From contig NZ_JAXMIH010000024.1 in the NCBI RefSeq assembly GCF_034366625.1, forward strand, positions 62,001 through 126,000: a DNA stretch of 64,000 nucleotides. The letters run 5' to 3'. Below the pieces are notes generated by a model. It was not told the DNA's origin and ran no database searches. It saw only the letters and a program-made list of their open reading frames with translations. How positions within the stretch are numbered: the first letter of the stretch is position 1; each line of letters begins with the position of its first letter. This stretch comes from Prosthecobacter sp. GTDB taxonomy: Bacteria > Verrucomicrobiota > Verrucomicrobiia > Verrucomicrobiales > Verrucomicrobiaceae. Shown piece by piece: positions 1 to 9,570 of the stretch. Both the position numbers and the translations under genes were made by a program.

Positions 1-511
1 CGTTCTCGGCGAGCTTGGTCTGCACGAAGGCATCAATCGGTGATGCGGCTTTCGATTGCGGCACGGGCGGTGACTTCACCGGCACGAAGGACCACCACTT
101 CTTGTCGTCCTCGGTGATGTCACCGGGTTTGCGCGCTGGTTTGGCCGCCGCGACTTCTGCCTCGGGCCAGGGGGCACCCATGGCGATCCACTTCTTGAGA
201 ATCTCGATCTTCTCCGAGCTGAGCTTGCCATCCGGTGGCATTTCCATGTCGGGATCTTCGTAATTGACCAACTTGATGAGCAGCGAGGCATCTGGCTTAT
301 GCGGCACGATGGCCGGGCCGCTTTCACCGCCTTGCAGGATGTAGGGCAGGTTGTCGAGGCGCAGGCCGCCTTTGTGTTTCTGAGCAGCATGACATTCGTG
401 ACAGGACTCGACCAGCAACGGCCGCACGTCCTTCTCAAAAAACTTGAGCGACTCCGCATTCGGGGCGGCGACGGCGGCAGTGGCGGAGAGGAGGAAAAAG
501 GCTCGGATCAT
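1..511 (-). CDS. PSCyt1-type cytochrome c domain protein, partial (C-terminus beyond left edge)
   Basis: The frame stays open from an ATG at 511 to the window edge, giving the first 170 residues. A signal-like N-terminus (MIRAFFLLSATAAVAA) is followed by a single c-type haem site CHECH near residue 37, and by the GGLRLD and MPPDGKLS stretches usual in planctomycete-type cytochrome domains. The last residues visible (KWWSFVPVKSPPVP, then IDAFVQTKLAEN) match the way a DUF1549 (PSCyt2) domain begins. The full protein is therefore probably a PSCyt1-DUF1549-DUF1553 protein of 700 residues or more. Such proteins are exported and often sit beside DUF1501 genes, as at 4035-5489 here. It is divergent from the sigma factor at 627, so 512-626 must hold both promoters. 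Its biochemical role is unknown. Confidence 0.85.
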   Translation of the reverse strand, partial: MIRAFFLLSATAAVAAPNAESLKFFEKDVRPLLVESCHECHAAQKHKGGLRLDNLPYILQGGESGPAIVPHKPDASLLIKLVNYEDPDMEMPPDGKLSSEKIEILKKWIAMGAPWPEAEVAAAKPARKPGDITEDDKKWWSFVPVKSPPVPQSKAASPIDAFVQTKLAEN

Positions 512-626
512 GGTTCTGGCAATAGAGTGTGCCGCATAGGACCTTTTGGACATGATTTTTTCTGTCCAAAGCCCCTCCGCAGCGACCTCTTGAGTACGAC
601 CGCCGCTTCCGCGATGTTTCCACGCC

Positions 627-1151
627 ATGCCTGACACCGACCGCACCCAGGAATTCCTCGAACTGCTCACGCACCATGACCGTGCGCTGGGCGTCTATGT
701 CTATAGCATGGTGCCGCAGCCGCATGACGCGGATGACATCCTGCAGCAGACGAAGATGATTCTGTGGCGCTGCTTCGATCAATTCGAGACGGGCACGAAC
801 TTCCTGGCCTGGGCGCGGAAGACGGCGTTTCATCAGGTGCTGACGCATCGCCGTCAGAAGAAGCGTGAAGCGACGCCGCTGAGTGATGAAATCCTGGAAC
901 TGCTGCACGACGAAGTCTCCAAGCTAAGCGACAGCGGTGATCGCCGCCGCGATGCCCTCCGCATCTGCGTGACGAAGCTGCCCGCCGCGCATCGCCAGCT
1001 CGTGACGCTGCGCTACTACGAAGACCTGGAAATCGACGGCGTGGCCGAGCGCATCCGCAGCACGGCGGGGGCGGTTTATCGCGCTTTGAGCCGCATTCGC
1101 ATGAGTCTCATGACCTGCGTGGAGAAAGAACTCAAACTGGAAGGAGCCTGA
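627..1151 (+). CDS. ECF-type RNA polymerase sigma-70 factor
   Basis: This 174-residue protein has the two-domain layout of extracytoplasmic-function sigma factors. Region 2 spans about residues 15-80 (HDADDILQQT and the W-rich FLAWARKTAFHQVL). Region 4 spans about 117-165 (LPAAHRQLVTLRYYEDL, then a helix-turn-helix ending AVYRALSRIR). It resembles the Rhodopirellula/Verrucomicrobium ECF subgroup. The next gene starts 2 bases after its stop and encodes a membrane-anchored FecR-like protein, so the two probably form a sigma/regulator pair. The target promoters cannot be read from the window. Confidence 0.92.
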   Translation: MPDTDRTQEFLELLTHHDRALGVYVYSMVPQPHDADDILQQTKMILWRCFDQFETGTNFLAWARKTAFHQVLTHRRQKKREATPLSDEILELLHDEVSKLSDSGDRRRDALRICVTKLPAAHRQLVTLRYYEDLEIDGVAERIRSTAGAVYRALSRIRMSLMTCVEKELKLEGA

Positions 1152-1153
1152 GC

Positions 1154-2569
1154 ATGAAACCTGCCGATCAATTTCGACTGATGGAGCTGTCCGAACGCTA
1201 TGCGGACGAAAAACTCAGCGCGGAGGAAATTTCAGCGCTCGAAGCCGAATTGCGCGACAATGCCGAGGCACGTGCCTTTTTCGCCAAAGCGCTGCATCAG
1301 CGTGCCGAGCTGTGTTTTGATGACTCGTGGCACACGCAGGCCGTTTCCGAGGCCAAGCCGGCTGCGAGGCCAGTTTGGTGGCGTCATGCCATCACGGCGG
1401 CTGCAGCGGCGTGCATCACCTTTGGCATCTTCTGGCTGCAAAACAGCCGTGACGGCACCGTTGCGACGTTGATTCGTTCCCAGCAGTGCCAGTGGGCTGG
1501 CAGCAGCCTACCGACAGTGGAAGGTGCGCGGTTGAAACCGGGCGTGCTCGATTTGATCGAAGGCTTGGCCGTGGTGCGCTTTGACAGCGGCGCGGAACTC
1601 GTTCTTGAAGCGCCCGCGACAGTGGAAGTACTCGACGCAATGAACTGCAAGCTGCGCCGTGGCACGCTCATCGCCGAGGTGCCGCCTCAGGCGAAGGGCT
1701 TCAGCATCGACACCAAAGACGCCAAAGTCATCGACTGGGGCACGAAGTTTGGCCTCAGCGCCGACGAGGACGGCAAGTACATGGTGCGTGTGCTTGAAGG
1801 TCTCGTTGAAGTGGAGGACAAGAATGCCAGCGGATCGAAGAAACTCGAAAAAGGCCAGGGCATGGATCGTGGCTGGTCGAAAAGCCAGCTCAATCCCAGC
1901 AGCGGCGATGGCACCGAGCCGAGCCGCTGGCAGCCGACGAGCGTGTTCGACGCGGGCGACGGCTGGCAGGCCATCACCACCGCGTTTGGTCGCGGCAAGG
2001 ACAGCTACATCCAGCCCACCAGCAAAACGCCCACCGATTTCGGCAAGCATCCCTTCATTCGTGTGAAGCACAGCGGGGAAAAAATCGAGCTGAACCGCAA
2101 AGGCTACATCGCCTTCGATTTGAGCAAGTTTGCCGGTCGCCAGATCGAGGACGCCGAGCTGGTGCTCACCATCGAGCCGAGCGAGCTTGGCTTTGCCAGC
2201 TTCGTGCCGGACAGCACCTTCGCCGTGTATGGCGTGCTCGACGAAAGCGTGGATCTCTGGGAGGAAAACGGCCTGAGCTGGCAAAACGCCCCCGCGCATG
2301 ATCCCGAGCAGCCAGATCGGCATCTGCCAGCCGCTGGGAAAGTGAAACTGCTCGGCAAATTCGAGATCGCCCAGGGCATCAACCGCGGCACGCGCAAGCT
2401 GCGCGGCAAAGACCTCGCTGATTTCCTCGCCGCCGACACGAATCAGATCGCCACGCTCATCCTCTGCCGCGAAACCGATGAAACCGCCGACAGCGGCCTC
2501 GTGCATGCCTTTGCCACGAAGGAGAACGACACCCGCTCCGCGCCGATGTTGCGGGTGAAGTTGAAGTAG
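1154..2569 (+). CDS. FecR-domain membrane protein with C-terminal DNRLRE-like domain, partner of the ECF sigma factor
   Basis: This 471-residue protein has a cytosolic N-terminus of about 75 residues (helical, DQFRLMELSERYADEKLS, typical of the anti-sigma partner region) and one membrane segment at about 78-95. A FecR-like beta domain follows at about 105-220 (LEAPATVEVLDAMNCKLRRG, then WGTKFGL and VRVLEGLVEV). Residues about 270-470 look like a DNRLRE/CBM96-type beta domain (GYIAFDLSKFAGRQIEDAEL, then SWQNAPAHD). The start lies 2 bases after the sigma gene's stop, implying co-translation. Inference: it senses a periplasmic or surface polymer and controls the sigma factor. A palindromic element begins at its stop codon (2569). 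Confidence 0.82.
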   Translation: MKPADQFRLMELSERYADEKLSAEEISALEAELRDNAEARAFFAKALHQRAELCFDDSWHTQAVSEAKPAARPVWWRHAITAAAAACITFGIFWLQNSRDGTVATLIRSQQCQWAGSSLPTVEGARLKPGVLDLIEGLAVVRFDSGAELVLEAPATVEVLDAMNCKLRRGTLIAEVPPQAKGFSIDTKDAKVIDWGTKFGLSADEDGKYMVRVLEGLVEVEDKNASGSKKLEKGQGMDRGWSKSQLNPSSGDGTEPSRWQPTSVFDAGDGWQAITTAFGRGKDSYIQPTSKTPTDFGKHPFIRVKHSGEKIELNRKGYIAFDLSKFAGRQIEDAELVLTIEPSELGFASFVPDSTFAVYGVLDESVDLWEENGLSWQNAPAHDPEQPDRHLPAAGKVKLLGKFEIAQGINRGTRKLRGKDLADFLAADTNQIATLILCRETDETADSGLVHAFATKENDTRSAPMLRVKLK

Positions 2570-2688
2570 GAGCGCGAGTATTCTACTCGCCTGACTCTCC
2601 TGCCGCATCGCACGACTGTACGGTGACGACAAGCTCCATCGCCCACGTCCGCCCAAGTGGCGAGTGGTCTTCGACACACTCGCGCTCC
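2569..2688. repeat. Paired inverted REP/BIME-like palindromic elements
   Basis: Two copies of one short palindromic unit face each other. The left unit reads GGAGCGCGAGT (2569-2579), a short loop, then ACTCGCC (2585-2591). The right unit is its inverse: GGCGAGT (2659-2665) and ACTCGCGCTCC (2678-2688). The outer 11 bases of the two units are exact inverted repeats of each other. This is the organisation of REP pairs (BIMEs). It lies between the sigma/FecR operon and the convergent oxidoreductase gene and may also act as a terminator. Confidence 0.6.
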
Positions 2689-2702
2689 ATATAGCGACGT
2701 CC

Positions 2703-3956
2703 TCAGCCGATCTCGATGGGTTTCGCCAGCGAGAAACGCTTCTGAAGCCACACGAGGGCAAAGAAGATGCGCAGACGCCACCAGGTGGCGAAGGACATGC
2801 GAGTGCGGCCTGCAAGTGCGCAGTTGATGGCGCAGACCATGCGGAACTTGTTGCTGGGCTGGAAGAAAAGCTGCGCGAAGTGCTTGGTGTAGAATTTTTC
2901 GATGAACTGCCAGAAGCGGCTCACATTCCTGCGCGTGGACCATTCATAGTGGCGCATGGCAAAGGTCATCGTCTTGCCAGCGGTGAGCGCGGCATGCACG
3001 ACTTTTGAGCCGCGCTGTCCGCTGGACATGGCGAGCATGACGCCGCTGGAGAAAATGGGGTCGATGAAGCCGGAAGCGTCCCCCACACGCACGACGCGGT
3101 CGGAGACGAGCTTGCGGTTCGTATAGGAGAAGTCGCTGAGCACATGGCCTTGCGAGATCGACCTGGCGTTGATCATGCGATCCTGCACGGTCTTGGTCGT
3201 GAGCACGGCGTCATCGAAAACGGCCTGGGGGGCCATGTTCAGCGCCTTGAAGTCCGCCTGGTCCAATACAAGGCCGACGCTGGTCTTGTCATCCTCCAGC
3301 GGGATCATCCAGAACCATGAGTTTTTCCGGCGGATGATGAGGATGTCGCCTTTTTCCTCGCCCTCGGTCATTTGCACGCCGCTGTAATGGCCGAAGATCG
3401 CGATCTTTTTGTGGCCCGGATAGTAGTCGCGAAGTTTTTCTCGATTGGCGGTGAAGTTGGTCAAACCGCTGGCATCGACGAGGAACGCGGCCTGCGCCTC
3501 GTGCTCGCTGCCGTCCTTGGTACGGAACTTGATCGTAACACGATCCTTTTCGATGCGATGCTCGGTGACGAGCGCCTCCTCGCGCACCTCCGCGCCAAGC
3601 TCCTCGGCATGGCGGAGCAGGATGTCATCAAACTTCGCACGCTCGACCTGGATGGACTCGGGGAACTCGGTGAAGGAGCCTTGGGAAAAATTCAGCCGGG
3701 TGCGGATAGAACCGTCGCCCATCCAGAACTGCGCACCGCGCTTCACCATGAAGCCTGCGGCTTCGATCTTCGGCCACACGCCCAGATCTTCAAAGACAGC
3801 GCGATTGTAGGGCAACAAGGACTCGCCGATGTGAAAACGCGGAAACTTTTCCTTCTCCAGAACGAGCACCTTCCGGCCCGCCTGACGCAATGTGGAGGCC
3901 GCCGTCGATCCCGCAGGCCCGCCGCCGATGATGATGACATCCCAAGTTGTGTTCAT
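2703..3956 (-). CDS. FAD-dependent oxidoreductase of the flavin-dependent halogenase type
   Basis: This 417-residue protein begins with a dinucleotide-binding fold (DVIIIGGGPAGSTAA, residues 6-20), then FPRFHIGESLLP and the second FAD motif GDASGFIDPIFSSGV near residue 292. Near residue 213 it has WFWMIP, which fits the WxWxIP signature of flavin-dependent halogenases and distinguishes it from plain geranylgeranyl reductases. The C-terminus is basic and hydrophobic, possibly membrane-associated. No biosynthetic cluster surrounds it, so the substrate is unknown. Halogenase activity is an inference, and a non-halogenating monooxygenase or reductase remains possible. The gene is convergent with the FecR gene. 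Confidence 0.75.
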   Translation of the reverse strand: MNTTWDVIIIGGGPAGSTAASTLRQAGRKVLVLEKEKFPRFHIGESLLPYNRAVFEDLGVWPKIEAAGFMVKRGAQFWMGDGSIRTRLNFSQGSFTEFPESIQVERAKFDDILLRHAEELGAEVREEALVTEHRIEKDRVTIKFRTKDGSEHEAQAAFLVDASGLTNFTANREKLRDYYPGHKKIAIFGHYSGVQMTEGEEKGDILIIRRKNSWFWMIPLEDDKTSVGLVLDQADFKALNMAPQAVFDDAVLTTKTVQDRMINARSISQGHVLSDFSYTNRKLVSDRVVRVGDASGFIDPIFSSGVMLAMSSGQRGSKVVHAALTAGKTMTFAMRHYEWSTRRNVSRFWQFIEKFYTKHFAQLFFQPSNKFRMVCAINCALAGRTRMSFATWWRLRIFFALVWLQKRFSLAKPIEIG

Positions 3957-4034
3957 GAATGACGATGAATTGGCATCTCCTACGCCTGCCGCAAGGGAAA
4001 GTCCGTCATTCGTTGGCTCACGACTGATTTTCTG

Positions 4035-5489
<1,455 letters not shown>

Positions 5490-5556
5490 GACAGAAAAAG
5501 GTCTTGAGGCGCAGATTTTGGACAGGAAACTTCATCGCAAAAATTGCTCCACCTTT

Positions 5557-5587
5557 AGACGACGCCAGTTGGCTGGGTCTGTCGTCT
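5557..5587 (-). terminator. Hairpin downstream of tmRNA, possible terminator or processing structure
   Basis: AGACGAC at 5557-5563 pairs with GTCGTCT at 5581-5587, with an inner CCAG/CTGG stem. It lies about 40 bases past the encoded CCA end of tmRNA and before the DUF1501 start at 5489. No strong T-run follows, so termination is uncertain. Confidence 0.35.
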
Positions 5588-5624
5588 CGGAGCCTTGATT
5601 GAATGGCATCGCGAGATCTGAAAA

Positions 5625-5976
5625 TGGTGGAGGCGAGGGGAGTTGAACCCCTGTCCGAATAACCGTTGCCCGTAGCGTCTCCATGCTCAGTCTCATGTTT
5701 GGTCTCGGTGGGAGGCGGCGTGAGACAGCCTACTCTTCACCCAGCGTCCTGTTTGATCTCGTTTGTGACCCGGTCGCCCGGCCGCCAAACCAGCCTGGTA
5801 GTGGCATCATTCAGGCTACCAGACATCGCCTGAAGGATGTCGCGGGGCTTAAGCCGCGAGTGCTAGCTCGTTAGAGTTTGCATTTGTGTTTTTGATCCGG
5901 TTATTAACGAGGCCAACGAATCATCCTCGGCATGCAGCTCCGAACTAAGGCTACCCGTCGAAACCAGTACGCCCCC
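5625..5976 (-). ncRNA. ssrA: Transfer-messenger RNA (tmRNA)
   Basis: The 5' end GGGGGCG (5976-5970), followed by the tmRNA-specific ACTGGTTTCGACGGG, pairs over seven positions with CGCCTCC next to an encoded ACCA end at 5625. The T-arm GGTTCAACTCC is readable just before the acceptor strand. The internal reading frame runs from 5881 to 5852 and encodes the tag ANSNELALAA, then TAA at 5851-5849, ending with the LAA degradation signal. Length 352 nt suits a one-piece tmRNA. It rescues stalled ribosomes together with SmpB, which is not in the window. Confidence 0.96.
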
Positions 5977-6136
5977 GTTTTGGAGAGGACCAGAATACGG
6001 CCCACGGCGCAAAGAGCAAGTGATGCCTTGAAGCAAAGTGCCAAGGGCGGAGAGCGAAGGGATTCCTCCGCACCGATCCACCGGCTCTCTTTGTCCTTTG
6101 CCCTTCGCCCTTTGCTTGCCATTCTCCTCCGCCCGC

Positions 6137-7546
6137 ATGCCCACCCATCTGACCCTCCACGACACGCTGACCCGCACCGACCGCGAAGTGACACCGCTCG
6201 ACGGCCAAACGCTGCGTTTCTACTGCTGCGGCCCCACGGTCTATGGCCCGGCACACATCGGTAATTTCCGCACCTTCGTGTCCCAGGACGTCATGCGCCG
6301 TGTCGTTGAGGCGTCCGGCACCCCTACCCTGCATGTGCGCAACATCACCGACGTGGACGACAAAACGATCCGCGACTCGCAGAAGGCGGGACAATCGCTT
6401 ACCGACTTCACGCGTGGCTGGACACAGAAGTTTCATGCCGATTGTGATGCGCTGAACCTGCTGCGCCCGCACATTGAGCCCAGCGCCGTGGCGCACATTT
6501 CGCAGCAGATCACGATGATCGAAAAACTCATCGCCAACGGCCACGCCTATGCCGCCGCAGATGGCAGCGTGTATTTCCGTGTCTCGTCGTTCAAGGACTA
6601 CGGCAAGCTCAGCCACCTCGAAGACCGCGAACTGCGTCTCGGAGCCAGCGAAGCGGCCAGCGCGACGGACAGCGACGAGTACACGAAGGATTCCCTCACC
6701 GACTTTGCCCTCTGGAAGGCCCGCAAGCCCGAAGACGGCGCCAATTTCTGGCCCAGCCCGTGGGGCGAAGGCCGTCCCGGTTGGCACCTTGAGTGCAGCG
6801 CCATGATTCTCGAATACCTCGGTGAGGATTTCGACCTCCACAGCGGCGGGGTCGATTTGATCTTCCCGCATCACGAAAACGAGATCGCGCAGAGCTGCTG
6901 CAGCACGCATGGGCACTTTGCGCATCACTGGATGCACGTCGCGCACCTCATGGTCGATGGCGGCAAGATGAGCAAGAGTCTCGGCAACCTCTACACGCTC
7001 GAAGACCTCGCCCAACGCGGCTACAGCGCTGTTGAAGTGCGCTACGTCCTCATCTACGGCCACTATCGAGCGCCGCTGAACTTCACCATGCACAGCCTCG
7101 ACTCCGCGCGTCAGGCACTGCAAAAACTGGCGAAAGTTGACAAGGCTCTCGCGGCTTCATCTCCAAGTCTCCAAATCTCCGAGTCTCCAGGTCTTTTCCA
7201 GGACGCCTGGGAAACGCTGCTCAAAGACCTCAACGTTCCCGGCGCCCTCGGCTCCATCTTCGGCACGCTGAACAAACTCAAGCCTGCCGCCCTCTCGCCC
7301 GAAGAAGCCGCCGCCACGCGCAACGGCCTGCATTTCATGCTTCAGGCGCTCGGCATCATCCTTCCGCCCGTTGCTGAAGAATCCACGGCTGAAGTCCCTG
7401 CCGACATCCAAGCGCTCGCTCAACAGCGCTGGGATGCCAAACAGGCGAAAGACTGGGCCACGGCGGATACGTTGCGAAAGCAGCTCGAAGCCGCCGGCTG
7501 GCTCATCAAGGACAGCAAGGAAGGATTCACCATCGTCGCCAAGTAA
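6137..7546 (+). CDS. cysS: Cysteinyl-tRNA synthetase
   Basis: This class I aminoacyl-tRNA synthetase of 469 residues charges tRNA-Cys. Visible features are the N-terminal FYCCGPTVY with a zinc cysteine at 30-31, the HIGH-type motif HIGN at 40-43, the zinc-region motifs HLECSAM and FPHHENE, and KMSKSLGN near residue 277. ATG 6137 is chosen because the protein aligns from MPTHLTLHDT; the in-frame upstream extension is low-complexity. The segment SSPSLQISESPGL (7155-7193) is encoded by an 8-bp tandem repeat and looks like an insertion in the linker before the anticodon-binding domain. Confidence 0.95.
   Translation: MPTHLTLHDTLTRTDREVTPLDGQTLRFYCCGPTVYGPAHIGNFRTFVSQDVMRRVVEASGTPTLHVRNITDVDDKTIRDSQKAGQSLTDFTRGWTQKFHADCDALNLLRPHIEPSAVAHISQQITMIEKLIANGHAYAAADGSVYFRVSSFKDYGKLSHLEDRELRLGASEAASATDSDEYTKDSLTDFALWKARKPEDGANFWPSPWGEGRPGWHLECSAMILEYLGEDFDLHSGGVDLIFPHHENEIAQSCCSTHGHFAHHWMHVAHLMVDGGKMSKSLGNLYTLEDLAQRGYSAVEVRYVLIYGHYRAPLNFTMHSLDSARQALQKLAKVDKALAASSPSLQISESPGLFQDAWETLLKDLNVPGALGSIFGTLNKLKPAALSPEEAAATRNGLHFMLQALGIILPPVAEESTAEVPADIQALAQQRWDAKQAKDWATADTLRKQLEAAGWLIKDSKEGFTIVAK
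7158..7193 (+). repeat. 8-bp tandem repeat inside cysS
   Basis: About four copies of TCTCCAAG-like octamers (TCTCCAAG, TCTCCAAA, TCTCCGAG, TCTCCAGG) lie in frame within cysS. The same core CCAAATCTCC recurs on the opposite strand in the 3' end of nusB (14452-14485). Confidence 0.6.
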
Positions 7547-7560
7547 CACACCACCCAACC

Positions 7561-8178
7561 ATGAAACACATCGCCCTCCTCCTCGCCCTCGCCGTTTCCA
7601 CCCTGCACGCCGAAGATTGGACGCCGGAAGCCGGCTTCACCTCGCTCTTCAACGGCAAAGACCTCACCGGCTGGTGCTTCCGCGCGAAGACCAAGAAGGA
7701 CGAGCCGAATCCGGGCGCGATCCTGGAAAAGCACGATGGCAAGACCGAGGCGGCAGACGCGGGCCGCTACATCGTGAAGGACGGTGCCATCGCAGTCACC
7801 TTTCCCACGGAGGCGGACAAGCTCACCGGGCAGATTTACACGGTGGCTGAGTTTCCGAAGAATTTTGTGCTCAAGCTCGAATTTCGCGCCAGCGTGAATG
7901 CCGACAGCGGCGTCTTCATCCGCAAGCCACAGCTTCAATGTCGTGACTACCTTGTGGCTGGTCCCTACAAAGATCTGAAGCAGTACAAGCCGCAGGAGTG
8001 GAACCAGATGGTCGTCGAGGTGAAGGACGGCGTGGCTCATTGCACCTGCAATGGTGAAGTCCTCGAAGCCGCTCTCGCGCTGCCTGCCACCGGCCCCATC
8101 GGCCTCGAAGGGGATCGTGGCGTGATGGAATACCGTCACATTCAAATCAAGGAACTGGAAGCCAAAACGCTGCCGTAA
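7561..8178 (+). CDS. Secreted DUF1080 (3-keto-disaccharide hydrolase-like) protein
   Basis: This 205-residue protein has a signal peptide (MKHIALLLALAVSTLHA) and the DUF1080 opening GFTSLFNGKDLTGWCF. It continues with the family's LKLEFRAS...DSGVFIRKP and the C-terminal GPIGLEGDRGVMEYRHIQIKEL. The fold is a concanavalin-like beta sandwich; some family members act on 3-keto sugars, but many are uncharacterised. It starts 14 bases after cysS and may share its transcript. The extracytoplasmic location is inferred from the signal peptide. Confidence 0.88.
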   Translation: MKHIALLLALAVSTLHAEDWTPEAGFTSLFNGKDLTGWCFRAKTKKDEPNPGAILEKHDGKTEAADAGRYIVKDGAIAVTFPTEADKLTGQIYTVAEFPKNFVLKLEFRASVNADSGVFIRKPQLQCRDYLVAGPYKDLKQYKPQEWNQMVVEVKDGVAHCTCNGEVLEAALALPATGPIGLEGDRGVMEYRHIQIKELEAKTLP

Positions 8179-8244
8179 GTTCGCCATCACACACCGCCTT
8201 GAGCGCAAGATGAGCGCCTCCGGCTCGTAGCAGTTTCACCCCCC

Positions 8245-9561
8245 ATGAAACACCTCCATCGTCGTCAATTCCTCCGCGACCTCGGCATCTCCGCCGGGGC
8301 GCTGCCGTTCCTCGCCGGACTGCCAAGCATCACGGGCGCGCCCGCGCCGCAGAAGCGTCAGAGGCTGGTGATCATGTTCTCGCCGAACGGCACGTTGCCG
8401 AATGAGTTCTGGCCAGATCAAGAAGGCGCGGATTTCAGCTTCAAGACGATCTTGAAGCCGCTGGAGAGCTTCAAAGACCGCATGCTGATCCTGCATGGCA
8501 TCGCCAACAAAGTGAAGGGCGATGGCGACAGCCACATGCGCGGAATGAGTTGCCTCCTCACCTGCGATGAGCTGCTCAAAGGCAATATCATGGGCGGCGG
8601 TGGCAATCCGGCGGGCTGGGCCAGCAACATCTCCATCGACCAGGAAATAAAGAACTTCCTCCAGCGCCGTGCGGAGACAAAAACGCGCTTCGGCTCGCTC
8701 GAATTCGGCGTGGCAGTGCCGGAGCGTGCCGATCCATGGACACGCATGAGTTATGCGGGCGGGAATCAGCCCGTCGCGCCCATTGATGATCCGCATCAGG
8801 TGCTGAAGAAGGTTTACGGCAAGATGAAAGACAAGGAGAGCCTCGTGAGCATCCTCGATGACGTGCGCGAGGACTTGAAGCGCGTGTCCTCCAAGCTCAG
8901 CGCCCGCGACAAGGCGCTGCTGGACCAGCACATGACGCTTGTGCGCGGTTTGGAGCAGGATTTGGTTGAGGCGGACAAGCAGGGCAAGCTCAGCCATCCC
9001 GTGCCGCAGGTCGATCCGAGCATCGAACTCGTGAACGACAACACGCCGCAGATCAGCCGCATTCAGATCGACCTCCTGGTCAATTCACTCGCCAACGACA
9101 TGGCCCGCGTCGCGACACTGCAATACATGCGCAGCGTGGGCATGGCGCAGATGCGCTGGCTCGGCGTCGAGGAAGGCCACCACAGCCTCTCGCACGATCC
9201 TGACGACAAAAAGGACAGCTACGAGAAACTGATGAAGATCAACACCTGGTTCGCGGGTGAGTTCGCTTACATGGCGAAGCGTCTCAGCGAAACACCCGAA
9301 CCATCTGGCGAAGGCAGCATGCTCGATAACACCTTGCTCGTCTGGACCAACGAACTCGGCAAAGGCAACAGCCACACGCTCGACAACATCCCCTACGTCA
9401 TGGTCGGCGGCGGTTTCGGCTTCAAAATGGGCCGCAGCCTCAAATTCGACAAAGCCGCGCACAACCGCCTGTGGATGTCCGTCGCGCATGCCATGGGCCA
9501 TGATTTGCAGACCTTCGGGAAGAAGGAGCTGTGCGAAGGCGGAGCGCTGCAGCTCGGCTAA
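8245..9561 (+). CDS. DUF1552 family secreted protein
   Basis: This 438-residue protein begins with an export leader of twin-arginine type (HRRQFLRDLGISAGALPFLAG). Characteristic DUF1552 stretches follow: RLVIMFSPNGTLPNEFWP near residue 35, MLILHGI, SIDQEIKNFL, and the C-terminal LLVWTNELGKGNSHTLDNIP with VMVGGGFGFKMGR. The family is nearly restricted to Planctomycetes, Verrucomicrobia and Acidobacteria and usually accompanies PSCyt1/DUF1592 proteins. Its function is unknown, and no DUF1592 partner is adjacent. Confidence 0.9.
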   Translation: MKHLHRRQFLRDLGISAGALPFLAGLPSITGAPAPQKRQRLVIMFSPNGTLPNEFWPDQEGADFSFKTILKPLESFKDRMLILHGIANKVKGDGDSHMRGMSCLLTCDELLKGNIMGGGGNPAGWASNISIDQEIKNFLQRRAETKTRFGSLEFGVAVPERADPWTRMSYAGGNQPVAPIDDPHQVLKKVYGKMKDKESLVSILDDVREDLKRVSSKLSARDKALLDQHMTLVRGLEQDLVEADKQGKLSHPVPQVDPSIELVNDNTPQISRIQIDLLVNSLANDMARVATLQYMRSVGMAQMRWLGVEEGHHSLSHDPDDKKDSYEKLMKINTWFAGEFAYMAKRLSETPEPSGEGSMLDNTLLVWTNELGKGNSHTLDNIPYVMVGGGFGFKMGRSLKFDKAAHNRLWMSVAHAMGHDLQTFGKKELCEGGALQLG

Positions 9562-9570
9562 GCCACATGA

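Noticed and set aside
5951..7123. 390-codon minus-strand open frame over cysS
   Set aside because: Antisense to cysS, whose HIGH and KMSKS motifs are unambiguous.
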